A stretch of 64,000 nt of DNA from the NCBI RefSeq assembly GCF_001542775.1, contig NZ_CP014145.1:1612001-1676000 (forward strand), given 5' to 3'. A program made the position numbers and the translations under genes. Each line of letters opens with the position of its first letter. Position 1 is the first letter of the stretch. This DNA comes from Microterricola viridarii. Its GTDB lineage: Bacteria > Actinomycetota > Actinomycetes > Actinomycetales > Microbacteriaceae. Below are positions 1 to 8,958 of the stretch, in pieces. Under the pieces are notes generated by a model. That model made no database searches, was not told where the DNA came from, and saw nothing but the letters and a program-made list of their open reading frames with translations.

Positions 1-591
1 AGCGGCATCGCGAGCTCAGCCGGCGTGTCGGTGCAGGCCCTGCTCGACGCCAACGGCCTCGGCTGGTCCAGCATCATCTACCCGGGCCAGACCCTCGCCC
101 TGCCCGGCGGCCCCGCGCTTGCCCCGGCCGTTCTGGTGCGCGAGAGCGCCCCCGCATCGTCGATTGTCGACAGCGATGCTGTGCCCCTCAGCAGCGAGAT
201 GCGCGAGAACGCACGCATCATCATCGACGTGGCCCGCTCCATCGGTGCCAGCGACGAGGCCATCGTCATCGCACTGGCCACCGCCGCCCAGGAGTCGACG
301 CTCCGCAACATCCACTACGGCGACCGCGACTCGCTCGGCTTGTTCCAGCAGCGCCCGAGCTACGGCTGGGGAACGCCGGAACAGCTGACGGACCCGGTCT
401 ACGCCACCCTCGCCTTCTTCGGCCAGGCGCCCAACGACAACGACATCGTGCCGCGGGGACTCTTCGACATCAACGGCTGGCAGTCGATGAGCCTCACCCA
501 GGCCGCCCAGGCCGTGCAGGTCTCGGCCCATCCGGACCTCTACGCCAACTGGGAGCACTCGGCACGCAGCTGGCTCGCCCAGCTCGGCTAG
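1..591 (+). CDS. LysM / lysozyme-like cell-wall protein, 3' part
   Basis: The reading frame is open from base 1, so the true start lies outside the window; 196 residues are visible. The first ~37 residues (VSVQALLDANGL ... IYPGQTLALPGG) look like the end of a LysM peptidoglycan-binding domain. After a short linker comes a domain with AAQESTL and GLFQQRPSYGWG. These motifs are shared by many exported actinobacterial proteins with a lysozyme-like fold, and the Glu of QES is the candidate catalytic residue. It is probably a secreted wall-binding hydrolase, but any signal peptide is upstream of the window. It ends 119 bp before the kinase gene, in the same direction. Activity is inferred from motifs only. 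Confidence 0.7.
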   Translation, partial: SGIASSAGVSVQALLDANGLGWSSIIYPGQTLALPGGPALAPAVLVRESAPASSIVDSDAVPLSSEMRENARIIIDVARSIGASDEAIVIALATAAQESTLRNIHYGDRDSLGLFQQRPSYGWGTPEQLTDPVYATLAFFGQAPNDNDIVPRGLFDINGWQSMSLTQAAQAVQVSAHPDLYANWEHSARSWLAQLG

Positions 592-698
592 GCAACCCAA
601 CCGACCTCTGCGGGCGATCTGGGCCCGCATCCGGTAACAACCCCATGTCAATGCGCCGCTTCACGGTGTTTTGTCGGGCTTTACCCGTGTGGACTTCC

Positions 699-704
699 TA
701 GACT
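699..704 (+). promoter_or_regulatory. -10 element (TAGACT) for leaderless kinase gene
   Basis: TAGACT lies exactly 6 bp before the GTG at 711, and no Shine-Dalgarno sequence precedes that GTG. This spacing would start transcription at or next to the start codon, giving a leaderless mRNA. No convincing -35 at normal spacing is visible; TTGTCG at 671-676 is too far upstream. Confidence 0.45.
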
Positions 705-710
705 TCAACG

Positions 711-2678
711 GTGAGCTCCACACCGAATGATCCGATGATCGGCCGTCTGATAGACGGCCGTTATCAGGTGCGCTCCCGCATCGCCCGTGGCGGCATGGCG
801 ACCGTCTACCTCGCCACCGACCTGCGCCTGGAGCGCCGCGTCGCGATCAAGATCATGCACGGCCACCTGGCCGACGACGACACGTTCAAGACCCGGTTCG
901 TGCAGGAGGCCCGCTCCGCCGCGCGCCTCGCCCACCCGAACGTTGTCAACGTGTTCGACCAGGGCCAGGACTCCGACATGGCCTACATGGTCATGGAGTA
1001 CCTGCCGGGCATCACGCTGCGCGATCTGCTCAAGGATTACGGCAAGCTCACCCCCGAGCAGACCATCGACATCGTCACCGCGGTACTGGGCGGCCTGGCC
1101 GCCGCTCACAAGGCTGGCATCGTGCACCGCGACCTGAAGCCAGAGAACGTGCTTCTGGCCGACGACGGCCGCATCAAGCTCGGTGACTTCGGCCTGGCGC
1201 GCGCCGCCAGCGCCAACACCGCGACCGGGCAGGCACTGCTCGGCACGATCGCCTACCTCTCCCCCGAGCTCGTCACTCGTGGCGTCGCAGACGCCCGCAG
1301 CGACATCTACGCACTCGGCATCATGATGTACGAGATGCTCACCGGCGAGCAGCCCTTCGTCGGCGAGGCGCCGATGCAGATCGCTTACCAGCACGCCAAC
1401 GACTCCGTGCCCGCACCGAGCCTCAAGGTGCCGAGCCTTCCCCACGAGCTCGACGAGCTGGTGCTCTGGGCCTCTGCGCGCGATCCGGAGGACCGCCCAC
1501 GGGATGCCGGCGCCATGCTCGAGCAACTGCTCGTGGTCACCGCTGGCATGCAGGGCACAGCCGAGCCGGGCGCGACAGAGGCCACCACGGTGATGCCCGG
1601 CCCCCTCGCGCCGACCATGGTGCTCTCCGGCGCTGCACTGGCCGGCGTCGACGACTTCGCCGGCTCCGACTCGGAGACCCAGATCATCGGGAGCGCCCGG
1701 CACCGCACAGGACCTGTCGACGCCGCCGACGCCGACGGCGCCGCGCAGCTGCGCGGCAAGGCCGCATCGCGTAAGCGCCGCGGCTATTGGCTGTTCGCGG
1801 CCATCGTGCTGCTGACCGGCCTCGCCGTCGGAACTGGCTGGTACTTCGGCTCCGGCCCGGGCTCCCGCGCCACCGTGCCCGACGTCACCGGCCAGAGCGT
1901 CGACAGTGCCGTCACCGACATCACTGCCGCCGGGCTCCAGGCAGCCGAGACCACCGCGAGTTGCTCCCACCCGAGCATCGCGCCGGAGCTGGTTGCCAGC
2001 ACGAAGCCGGCCGTGGGCAGCTCCCTGCCCCGCGGCGCCCTCGTCACAATCTGCGTCTCCACCGGCCCGGCCATCATTGACGTGCCCGCCGTGATCGGCC
2101 TGCCGGAGGCCGAGGCCCGCACCACGCTCGGGCCGCTGTTCGCCGTCGCCGAGGCCAGCGACGTCCGCTTCACGGATGAGCAGCCGGCCGGCGCCGTCAT
2201 CGCCCTGTTGGACGCGGACGGCAACGCCGTGGCCGCCACCGCCTACGAGCAGTCCCCCGTGACGCTCGTCGTCTCGGCCGGCCCGGTGCCCGACGTCGCA
2301 GGGAAGAGCGTCGACGACGCGACGAACACACTGAAGGCGGCGGGGCTCGAGGTCGAGACGACCGACCCCGTCTTCAATTCCACCGTGCCAGACGGCGTTG
2401 TGATCTCCGCATCGCCGCAGGCCGATGGCCCCGTGCGGGCCGGATCGACGATCGTGCTCTCGGTGTCGAAGGGCCCCGACCTAGTCGAGGTGCCCGACGT
2501 CGTCGGAATGAACCTCGGCGAGGCGATCCAGAAGCTGCGCGACGAGGGCTTCGTGGTCAGCTACAGCTTCCCCGACCTGCTCATCCCCGTCGCGAACGCG
2601 GTGTCGACAGACCCCGCCGCCGGCGAGCTCGTCGAGCGTGGCTCAGCCATCACGGTCAAGGGACAGGTCACGCTCTAG
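711..2678 (+). CDS. Transmembrane Ser/Thr protein kinase with PASTA domains (PknB/PknL type)
   Basis: 655-residue Hanks-type kinase. The glycine loop is at residues ~24-32 (ARGGMATVY), catalytic Lys47, HRD at 139-141 (HRDLKPEN) and DFG from Asp159, followed by a Thr-containing activation segment and an SPE motif. A juxtamembrane linker leads to one membrane segment at ~360-380. Four extracellular PASTA repeats follow (TVPDVTGQ, DVPAVIGL, PVPDVAGK, EVPDVVGM). PASTA domains bind peptidoglycan fragments, so the kinase probably senses wall state and phosphorylates cytoplasmic targets. One candidate target in this window is the GarA-type FHA protein at 16789-17292. Linkage to class II DAHP synthase and an acyltransferase resembles the pknL-aroG neighbourhood of mycobacteria, so PknL is a likely equivalent. 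An in-frame ATG at 735 is the alternative start. Confidence 0.95.
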   Translation: MSSTPNDPMIGRLIDGRYQVRSRIARGGMATVYLATDLRLERRVAIKIMHGHLADDDTFKTRFVQEARSAARLAHPNVVNVFDQGQDSDMAYMVMEYLPGITLRDLLKDYGKLTPEQTIDIVTAVLGGLAAAHKAGIVHRDLKPENVLLADDGRIKLGDFGLARAASANTATGQALLGTIAYLSPELVTRGVADARSDIYALGIMMYEMLTGEQPFVGEAPMQIAYQHANDSVPAPSLKVPSLPHELDELVLWASARDPEDRPRDAGAMLEQLLVVTAGMQGTAEPGATEATTVMPGPLAPTMVLSGAALAGVDDFAGSDSETQIIGSARHRTGPVDAADADGAAQLRGKAASRKRRGYWLFAAIVLLTGLAVGTGWYFGSGPGSRATVPDVTGQSVDSAVTDITAAGLQAAETTASCSHPSIAPELVASTKPAVGSSLPRGALVTICVSTGPAIIDVPAVIGLPEAEARTTLGPLFAVAEASDVRFTDEQPAGAVIALLDADGNAVAATAYEQSPVTLVVSAGPVPDVAGKSVDDATNTLKAAGLEVETTDPVFNSTVPDGVVISASPQADGPVRAGSTIVLSVSKGPDLVEVPDVVGMNLGEAIQKLRDEGFVVSYSFPDLLIPVANAVSTDPAAGELVERGSAITVKGQVTL

Positions 2679-2753
2679 CGGCCACGCCCGGTCAGACAGG
2701 CACGCGGTCATCACTCCCCGCGCGCCGTCCGCTCCGGCTGGAGCCGGCTGCCT

Positions 2754-2841
2754 GTAGCCGGTCGGCGGATGCGCGCCGCGACACGCCGGCGATCCGGGCG
2801 TGCCGGCGCATTAGAGGGCGCCGCATCCGCGGACTGGCTAC
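2754..2841. repeat. 88-bp palindrome-ended intergenic element, copy 1
   Basis: The element sits between the convergent kinase and DAHP synthase genes. Its left end GTAGCCGGTCGGCGGATGCG (2754-2773) and the complement of its right end (2822-2841) match at 18 of 20 positions. The interior has a second inverted repeat, CGCCGGC...GCCGGCG. Two other spacers (15214-15301 and 19851-19938) carry elements of identical length and end structure. It is described here as a dispersed repeat; no mobility gene is associated with it. Confidence 0.6.
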
Positions 2842-2878
2842 GAGCCGCGACACCGCCAACGAACGGCCGAGAGCCGAA

Positions 2879-2923
2879 ACGACGGATGCCGCGCCCCACA
2901 GTGTGGGTCGCGGCATCCGTCGT
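2879..2923. terminator. Bidirectional hairpin terminator, kinase/aroG spacer
   Basis: Perfect 15-bp arms (2879-2893 and 2909-2923, ACGACGGATGCCGCG and its complement) enclose a further short CCCAC/GTGGG stem. The hairpin lies between two convergent genes and lacks a clear T tract, so termination strength is inferred from stem length alone. Confidence 0.65.
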
Positions 2924-2938
2924 CGTGACGTGTAGCGA

Positions 2939-4315
2939 CTAGCGCTTGTCTGCGGCCAGCTCCTCTGCCACCAGGAACGCCAGCTCCAGCGACTGCATGT
3001 GGTTCAGGCGCGGGTCGCAGAGCGACTCGTAGCGCGTCGCCAGAGTGGCCTCATCGATGTGCTCGCTGCCGCCGAGGCACTCGGTGACGTCGTCACCGGT
3101 GAGCTCGACGTGGATGCCGCCGGGGTTCGTGCCGACGGCGCGGTGCGCCTCGAAGAAGCCCTTGACCTCGTCGACGACGTCGTCGAAACGACGCGTCTTG
3201 TAGCCGTTGGGGGTGGTGATGCCGTTGCCGTGCATGGGGTCGGTGACCCAGAGCGGCAGGGCGTCGCTGGCCTTGATGGCCTCGAGCAGCGGCGGCAGAG
3301 CCTCGCGGATCTTGCCTGCACCCATGCGGGTGATGAAGGTGAGGCGGCCGGGCTCGCGGTTCGGGTCGAGCTTGTCGACCAGGCGCAGCATGTCGTCGGT
3401 CGACGTGGTCGGGCCGAGCTTCACACCGATCGGGTTGCGTACGCGGCTGAGGAAGTCGACGTGGGCGCCGTCCAACTCGCGGGTGCGCTCACCGATCCAG
3501 ATGAAGTGCGATGAGGTGTTGTACGGCGTTCCCGTGCGCGAGTCGATGCGCGTCAAGGGGCGCTCGTAGTCCATCAGCAGGCCTTCGTGGCCGGTGTAGA
3601 ACTCGGTGCGCTTCAGCTCGTCGAAATCGGCGCCGCAGGCGGCCATGAAGCCGATCGCGCGGTCGATCTCCTTGGCCAGCTTCTCGTAGCGCTGGTTCGC
3701 CGGGTTGGCGGCGAAGCCCTGGTTCCAGCTGTGCACCTGGCGCAGGTCGGCGAAACCACCCTGTGTGAATGCACGGATCAGGTTCAGCGTCGACGCGGCC
3801 GTGTGGTAGCCCTTGATCAACCGCTGCGGGTCGGCCTGGCGCGACTCCGGCGTGAAGTCGTAGCCGTTGACGATGTCGCCGCGGTAGGCGGGCAGCGTTA
3901 CGTCGCCGCGAGTCTCGTTGTCGCTGGAGCGCGGCTTGGCGAACTGGCCGGCCATGCGGCCCATCTTCACGACGGGCATGGATGCGCCGTAGGTGAGTAC
4001 GACAGCCATCTGCAGCACGGTCTTGACCCGGTCACGGATCTGGTCGGCGGTCGCCCCGGCGAAGGTCTCGGCGCAGTCGCCGCCCTGCAACAGGAATGCC
4101 TTGCCCTGGGCCGCTGCGGCCAAACGGGTGCGCAGCTGGTCGACCTCGCCGGCGAACACCAGCGGGGGCAGCGTGGCCAGCTCGGCGGATGCCGCGGCGG
4201 TCGCCTCGGGGTCCTGCCAGTCTGGTTGCTGCTTGATGGGCAGGGTGCGCCAATAGTCCAGGCCGGCAATCACAGATGGATCTGCCAATACGACCGGTTC
4301 GGTGGGGTGTACCAC
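2939..4315 (-). CDS. aroG: Class II 3-deoxy-7-phosphoheptulonate synthase
   Basis: 458-residue plant-type (class II) DAHP synthase. It condenses phosphoenolpyruvate with erythrose 4-phosphate, the first committed step of the shikimate pathway to aromatic amino acids. Family hallmarks are LLQGGDCAETF, KMGRMAGQFAKPRS, a GHEGLLMDYE segment, WIGERTR, NPIGVKLGP and the C-terminal GGIHVELTGDDVTECLGG. The GTG at 4315 is chosen because AGGA lies just upstream and the protein then begins close to the conserved region. A longer frame back to 4393 adds 26 non-conserved residues. The gene is convergent with the kinase. The plsC gene at 4400-5089, on the same strand, lies 84 bp upstream. Confidence 0.95.
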   Translation of the reverse strand: MVHPTEPVVLADPSVIAGLDYWRTLPIKQQPDWQDPEATAAASAELATLPPLVFAGEVDQLRTRLAAAAQGKAFLLQGGDCAETFAGATADQIRDRVKTVLQMAVVLTYGASMPVVKMGRMAGQFAKPRSSDNETRGDVTLPAYRGDIVNGYDFTPESRQADPQRLIKGYHTAASTLNLIRAFTQGGFADLRQVHSWNQGFAANPANQRYEKLAKEIDRAIGFMAACGADFDELKRTEFYTGHEGLLMDYERPLTRIDSRTGTPYNTSSHFIWIGERTRELDGAHVDFLSRVRNPIGVKLGPTTSTDDMLRLVDKLDPNREPGRLTFITRMGAGKIREALPPLLEAIKASDALPLWVTDPMHGNGITTPNGYKTRRFDDVVDEVKGFFEAHRAVGTNPGGIHVELTGDDVTECLGGSEHIDEATLATRYESLCDPRLNHMQSLELAFLVAEELAADKR

Positions 4316-4399
4316 GGGACTATTCCTGTTTTCTCGAGGCGGCGTCAGATGACGCCGGAATGACCGACCGCCGGATGCGGCAGTCGAATGCAAATTAGC

Positions 4400-5089
4400 C
4401 TAGCGCGAATGCGAGGCCCGCTGCTCCTTGACGGAGCTGGCGTAGACGTCGTCGTAGACCTGGCCACTGAGGGAGCGCAACTCGTACATCAACTCGTCCG
4501 TCACAGAGCGCAACACAAAACGGTCGCCTTCCATGCCCTCGAACCGGCTGAAGTCCAGCGGCTCACCGATGATGATCCCGATGCGGCGGATTTTGGGCAG
4601 CCGCTTGCCGATCGGCATCACCTTCTCGGTGTCGATCATGGCGACGGGAATGATGGGGACTCCGGCCTCAAGCACCATCCTGGCAACGCCCGTGCGTCCG
4701 CGGTACAGCTTCGCGTCTGGGCTGCGCGTGCCCTCCGGGTAGATGCCGAGCAGCTCGCCGCGCCCGAGCACGCCGAGGCCGGTGTTCAGCGAGGCCTCTG
4801 AGGCCTTTCCACCGGAGCGGTCGATGGGCAGCTGACCCGACGCGGTGAAGAAGAACCGTGTCAGCGCGCCCTTCAGTCCCTTGCCGGTGAAGTACTCGCT
4901 CTTGGCGAGGAACGCCATGCGGCGCTCCACGATGAGCGGCAGGAAGATCGAGTCGATGAACGACAGATGGTTGGAGGCGAGGATCGCTCCCCCGGACTTC
5001 GGTACGTTCTCCAGGCCGACGACCCAAGGGCGGAACAACGCGAGCAGGATCGGCCCGATCACGATGTTCTTCATGATCCAGTAGAACAT
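4400..5089 (-). CDS. plsC: 1-acyl-sn-glycerol-3-phosphate acyltransferase (PlsC family)
   Basis: 229 residues. The HX4D catalytic motif is at His41-Asp46 (NHLSFID) and the acceptor-binding block is YPEGTRSPD. Members transfer an acyl chain to lysophosphatidic acid at the inner face of the membrane to make phosphatidic acid for phospholipid synthesis. The N-terminus (FYWIMKNIVIGPILLALFRP) is a probable membrane anchor. It lies 12 bp downstream of the ROK kinase gene on the same strand, so the two may be co-transcribed, with aroG next downstream. A second PlsC-like gene is at 19017. The acyl acceptor cannot be fixed from sequence alone. Confidence 0.9.
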   Translation of the reverse strand: MFYWIMKNIVIGPILLALFRPWVVGLENVPKSGGAILASNHLSFIDSIFLPLIVERRMAFLAKSEYFTGKGLKGALTRFFFTASGQLPIDRSGGKASEASLNTGLGVLGRGELLGIYPEGTRSPDAKLYRGRTGVARMVLEAGVPIIPVAMIDTEKVMPIGKRLPKIRRIGIIIGEPLDFSRFEGMEGDRFVLRSVTDELMYELRSLSGQVYDDVYASSVKEQRASHSR

Positions 5090-5101
5090 GGCGTCGCCTC
5101 T

Positions 5102-6049
5102 CTACTCCTGACCTGTGCTCAGCCTAGCGAGGTCGGCCGCGCCCACGACGCCGGCATCGTTGACGAGTTCTGCGACGAGGAACTTCGGCTCCGGGTGGAA
5201 GCCGCGCGCCGGCAGGTGGTCGAGGTACGCCGAACGTATGGGCTCGAGCAGCAGCTCGCCGGCCGAGGCCACGCCGCCGCCAAAGACGAATACCTGTGGG
5301 TCCAGCACCGCCGAGAGGCTGGCGCTGGCCTGGCCGAGCCAGTGACCGAGCTGGCGGAGGGCCGCCAGGGCCCCGCCGTCGCCAGCGACGATCAGCTCTG
5401 CGACATCCTCGCCACGCAGCTCGCCGCGCTGTGCGCGCACCTCGGCCAGCGTCTGGCCGATGCCGCCGGCATCCGCATACTCGTTGGCCATGCGCAGCAG
5501 CGCGCGGCCGGAGCCGTACTGCTCGATGCAGCCGTGCGCGCCACACCCGCAGGGCAGGCCGTCCGGCACCACACGGAGGTGGCCGAGCTCTGCGCCGACA
5601 CCGAAGCCACCGCGGAGCAGGCGGTCACGGCTGACGATGGCGCCGCCGACGCCGGTGCCGATCGTGAGCGTCACCATGTCGCTGTAGAGCCGGCCAGCGC
5701 CGTAGCGGAACTCGGCCCAGCCCGCGGCGTTGGCGTCGTTCTCGATCACGACGGGGAGGTCGAGGCGTGCCTCGAGCTTGGCCCGGAACGGCTCGTTGCG
5801 CCAGTTGATGTTGGGGGCGTAATAGACGGTGGACTGGGCGGCGTCGATGAAGCCGGCTGCCGCAACGCCGACGGCGGCGACCTGCTGGCCGGCGGAGAGG
5901 CCCTGGACCATGGCGACGACGGCGTCTTCGATCAGGCGCGGGTCACCCGCGGGGGTCGGCACGCGGTCGCTCTTCAGGATCGAGCCGAACTCGTCGACGA
6001 GTGCTCCGGCGATCTTCGTGCCGCCAATGTCGATTCCGATCGCGTGCAC
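5102..6049 (-). CDS. glk: ROK-family glucokinase
   Basis: 315 residues when started at the GTG at 6049, which has AAAGG at good spacing; the frame could extend 9 codons further to 6076. The N-terminal ATP-binding motif DIGGTK and the ROK zinc-binding cluster CGCGAHGCIEQYGSG are both intact, as is the sugar-binding ENDANAA segment. These are typical of actinobacterial glucokinases, which phosphorylate glucose with ATP (or polyphosphate in some members). The lack of an N-terminal helix-turn-helix argues against a ROK repressor. The upstream 189-bp spacer to the divergent acyl-CoA synthetase gene should hold promoters for both. Confidence 0.9.
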   Translation of the reverse strand: MHAIGIDIGGTKIAGALVDEFGSILKSDRVPTPAGDPRLIEDAVVAMVQGLSAGQQVAAVGVAAAGFIDAAQSTVYYAPNINWRNEPFRAKLEARLDLPVVIENDANAAGWAEFRYGAGRLYSDMVTLTIGTGVGGAIVSRDRLLRGGFGVGAELGHLRVVPDGLPCGCGAHGCIEQYGSGRALLRMANEYADAGGIGQTLAEVRAQRGELRGEDVAELIVAGDGGALAALRQLGHWLGQASASLSAVLDPQVFVFGGGVASAGELLLEPIRSAYLDHLPARGFHPEPKFLVAELVNDAGVVGAADLARLSTGQE

Positions 6050-6238
6050 GTGCCACAGCCTTTCGCAGAGTTTCAATTGGGTGCGGCATCCGCGAGTGCC
6101 AGATCAGGCGGCGGCGCGCACCAGATTAGAGTGTAATCCCATACGCATTCCGGGACGCCCGCCCCGGCCACATCGCGCGCCCTCCCGCTCGCGCCGATAG
6201 GGTGGGTTCTATACATTTCCGGTACCAAAGGAGTTGCC

Positions 6239-8065
6239 GTGCAAGAATTCTCAACACCCGCCCTCGTGGTGGCCGATCCTCAGGCCAATGTCACTGACCT
6301 CCTGATCCAGCGGGTTGCGGCCACCCCCGAGCTCGTGCTGTTCTCCCTACCCCAGGGCGACGGCTGGTCGCCGGTCACCGCAGCGGAGTTCCACCGCCAG
6401 GTCGTCGCGCTCGCCAAGGGCCTCGTCGCCGCCGGCATCCAGCCAGGCGACAAGATCGGCCTGATGAGCAAGACCCGCTACGAGTGGACGCTCATCGACT
6501 TCGCCACCTGGTTCGCCGGGGCCATCCTGGTGCCGATCTACGAGACCAGCTCCCCCACCCAGGTGCACTGGAACCTCACAGACTCCGGCGCCACCTCGCT
6601 GATTCTGGAGACTCCCGACCACTTCGCTCGCTTCGATGAGGTGCGCGCCGACCTGCCCGCCGTTGCCAACGTCTGGCAGGTCGACCTCGGTGACCTCGAC
6701 AAGCTGGTCGCCAGCGGCGTCGAAGTGCCGGATGCCGAGATCGAGCGCCGCCGCAACCTCGCCACTGGCGCCGACATGGCCACCCTCATCTACACCTCCG
6801 GCTCGACCGGCCGTCCGCGCGGCTGCGTGCTGACACACTCCAACTTCCTCGAGCTCTCCCGCAACGCCGCGGTCGCGCTCAGGGAGGTCTTGGAGGACCC
6901 GAACGGTGCATCCACGCTGCTCTTCATCACAACGGCGCACGTGTTTGCCCGCTTCATCACCGTGCTCTGCGTGCACGCCGGCGTGCGCGTCGGCCACCAG
7001 CCCGACACCCGGTTCCTGCTGCCGTCGATGGCCAGCTTCCAGCCCACCTTCCTGCTGGCGGTGCCGCGCGTGTTCGAGAAGGTCTACAACAGCTCGGAGC
7101 AGAAGGCCGAGGGCGCCGGCAAAGGCAAGATCTTCCGCAAAGCCGCGGATGTCGCCGTCGCTCACTCGAAGGCCAAGGAGGCCGGCCGCGTCGGCCTCGG
7201 CCTGGAACTGCAGTACCGCCTCTTCGACGCGCTCGTGCTGAAGAAGATCCGTGCCGCCCTCGGCGGCAAGGTGAAGTACGCCGTCTCGGGCTCCGCGCCG
7301 CTCGGCCAGCGCCTCGGCCACTTCTACCACTCGCTCGGCATTGTCATCCTCGAGGGCTACGGCCTGACCGAGACGACGGCTCCGGCCACGGTGAACCTGG
7401 CCACGAAGGCGAAGATCGGCACCGTCGGCCCGCCCCTCCCCGGCAACGCCGTGCGCATCGCCGAGGACGGCGAGGTTCTGGTCAAGGGCAGTTGCGTGTT
7501 CAAGGAGTACTGGAACAACCCGGAGGCCACCGCTGAGGCATTCACCGACGGCTGGTTGAAGACCGGCGACCTCGGCTCCTTCGACTCCGACGGCTTCCTG
7601 ACCATCACGGGCCGCAAGAAGGAGATCATCGTGACCGCCGGAGGCAAGAACGTTGCCCCGGCCGGCCTCGAGGACCCGATCCGCTCCAACCCTCTGGTTG
7701 GCCAGGTCGTCGTCGTCGGCGACCAGAAGCCGTTCATCTCGGCGCTGATCACCCTCGACCCCGAGATGCTGCCGGTCTGGCTGAACAACCATGGCGAGGA
7801 TGCCGCGATGACGCTCGAGGAGGCATGCGCCAACCCGGCCGTGCTGGCCGAGCTGCAGCGTGCCGTCGACGCCGCCAACGAGACAGTCTCGCGGGCGGAG
7901 TCGATCCGCAAGTTCCGTGTGCTGCCCCTCGAGCTGACGGAGGCCAGCGGCCACCTCACGCCGAAGCTCAGCATCAAGCGCAACATCGTGCTGGCGGACT
8001 TCGCCGGTGAGATCGACAGCATGTACTCCGGCGCTCCCGCCACGGAGGGCATCAGCGTGCAGTAA
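6239..8065 (+). CDS. fadD: Long-chain acyl-CoA synthetase (AMP-forming)
   Basis: 608-residue ANL-superfamily enzyme that activates fatty acids to acyl-CoA through an acyl-adenylate. The P-loop-like adenylation motif YTSGSTGRPRG is near residue 185. GYGLTETTAP is motif II, and the hinge region is WLKTGDLGSFDSDGFLTITGRKKEII. The GTG at 6239 has an excellent AAAGGAG ribosome binding site, preceded by a TATACA-like -10. The FadD15-like architecture, with an internal insertion and a C-terminus lacking a peroxisomal or membrane signal, fits a cytosolic enzyme. Neighbouring PlsC proteins would use its products for lipid synthesis, although a catabolic role is equally possible. Confidence 0.93.
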   Translation: MQEFSTPALVVADPQANVTDLLIQRVAATPELVLFSLPQGDGWSPVTAAEFHRQVVALAKGLVAAGIQPGDKIGLMSKTRYEWTLIDFATWFAGAILVPIYETSSPTQVHWNLTDSGATSLILETPDHFARFDEVRADLPAVANVWQVDLGDLDKLVASGVEVPDAEIERRRNLATGADMATLIYTSGSTGRPRGCVLTHSNFLELSRNAAVALREVLEDPNGASTLLFITTAHVFARFITVLCVHAGVRVGHQPDTRFLLPSMASFQPTFLLAVPRVFEKVYNSSEQKAEGAGKGKIFRKAADVAVAHSKAKEAGRVGLGLELQYRLFDALVLKKIRAALGGKVKYAVSGSAPLGQRLGHFYHSLGIVILEGYGLTETTAPATVNLATKAKIGTVGPPLPGNAVRIAEDGEVLVKGSCVFKEYWNNPEATAEAFTDGWLKTGDLGSFDSDGFLTITGRKKEIIVTAGGKNVAPAGLEDPIRSNPLVGQVVVVGDQKPFISALITLDPEMLPVWLNNHGEDAAMTLEEACANPAVLAELQRAVDAANETVSRAESIRKFRVLPLELTEASGHLTPKLSIKRNIVLADFAGEIDSMYSGAPATEGISVQ

Positions 8066-8171
8066 CAGCGTGCGTCTATGGAGCGGGTCGGTCACCTCGG
8101 TGGCCGGCCCGCTCTGTTGTTGGCGGTGCCCCGGGCATCGGCGGCCGCGCTGCGGTGTGCGGGCAGCCGTG

Positions 8172-8195
8172 GTTTTGACAGGCTCAACCAGCGGG
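8172..8195. repeat. TTTCGACAGGCTCAACC-family repeat, single copy
   Basis: GTTTTGACAGGCTCAACCAG followed by CGGG, in the convergent spacer between fadD and the lipoprotein gene. It is the same core as the repeats at 8765, 8863 and 15311. Confidence 0.6.
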
Positions 8196-8244
8196 AGTCC
8201 CCCGCCGGCCCGCCCAGGGCGTTGGGGCTTAGCCCCCATTCGGA

Positions 8245-8694
8245 CTATTTCAGTGTGAGCACAACCGCAGTCATGCCTGTCTCGGGGTAGGTACATGAGT
8301 ACGAGCCATAAATGTTCACCTCGGTTCCGCTCAACTCCGAGTCCACAGCAACGACGGCTACAGATGCTCTCATTCCGGCTTCTCCGCTGAATTCCAGCAC
8401 GCCACCGCGCTCATCTACGGAGGTGAACCCGGCCGCCAACAACCGTTCCACTGCTTCCTCGGCGTGCCCGGCTCCCTCCAAGCCGATCAATCTCTTGTGC
8501 ACGCTGCCGCTCGGGTTGATGAAACCCGGCACACGCGTGAAGTCACAGGCAATCTCACTGATGCTCGACAGCTCAAGCTCGTCGAGAACATCGTTCAACC
8601 TCACGATCCGCGGATCCGGACCCTGCGCACAGCCTGTCAGAACAGCGAGCAACCCGCTCGCCACAAGAATCACACTCACACGCCCCGGCCTCAC
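8245..8694 (-). CDS. Small secreted lipoprotein of unknown function
   Basis: 149 residues. Charged N-terminus, hydrophobic segment and lipobox LTGC with the lipidated cysteine at residue 22, so export and anchoring on the outer face of the membrane are expected. The mature part contains no domain I recognise. It has cysteines at CDFTRVPGF and near the C-terminus (YSCTYPE) that could form a disulfide. A GTG start at 8694 is preceded by GGGGG at suitable spacing. The gene is isolated between two spacers rich in the GGCTCAACC repeats. Function unknown. Confidence 0.75.
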   Translation of the reverse strand: MRPGRVSVILVASGLLAVLTGCAQGPDPRIVRLNDVLDELELSSISEIACDFTRVPGFINPSGSVHKRLIGLEGAGHAEEAVERLLAAGFTSVDERGGVLEFSGEAGMRASVAVVAVDSELSGTEVNIYGSYSCTYPETGMTAVVLTLK

Positions 8695-8764
8695 ATTTTC
8701 CCCCTTGGATAGCTACATGTGCAGGATCCGAGTATGCACGGAAAGTCCCGGCGCGGGTGTGACG

Positions 8765-8788
8765 TGTTTCGACAAGCTCAACCAACCG
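8765..8788. repeat. TTTCGACAAGCTCAACC-family repeat, single copy
   Basis: GTTTCGACAAGCTCAACCAA followed by CCGG, upstream of the lipoprotein gene. It differs from the 8863 copy by an A for G in the core. Confidence 0.6.
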
Positions 8789-8862
8789 GTACCGACGCAG
8801 CCCGTGCTCGTTTCCCCGGCGCGGCGCCCGGAACACCGGCGGAGCGCACGCGCGCACGGGGG

Positions 8863-8945
8863 TTTCGACAGGCTCAACCAGCGGGCCCAAGCTCAACCGG
8901 CGGGTCCAAGCTCAACCAGTGGGTACGGGCTCGAGCGGCGGGCGC
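8863..8945. repeat. TTTCGACAGGCTCAACC repeat expanded as 19-bp tandem units
   Basis: After the seed TTTCGAC, four 19-bp units run in register: 8870-8888, 8889-8907, 8908-8926 and a diverged unit at 8927-8945. Each has the form (A/G)(A/G)GCTCAACCNGYGGGNNC. The array lies just downstream of the def gene. It has no long identical spacers and no cas genes, so it is not a CRISPR array. Confidence 0.65.
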
Positions 8946-8958
8946 CGCGGCATCCGAC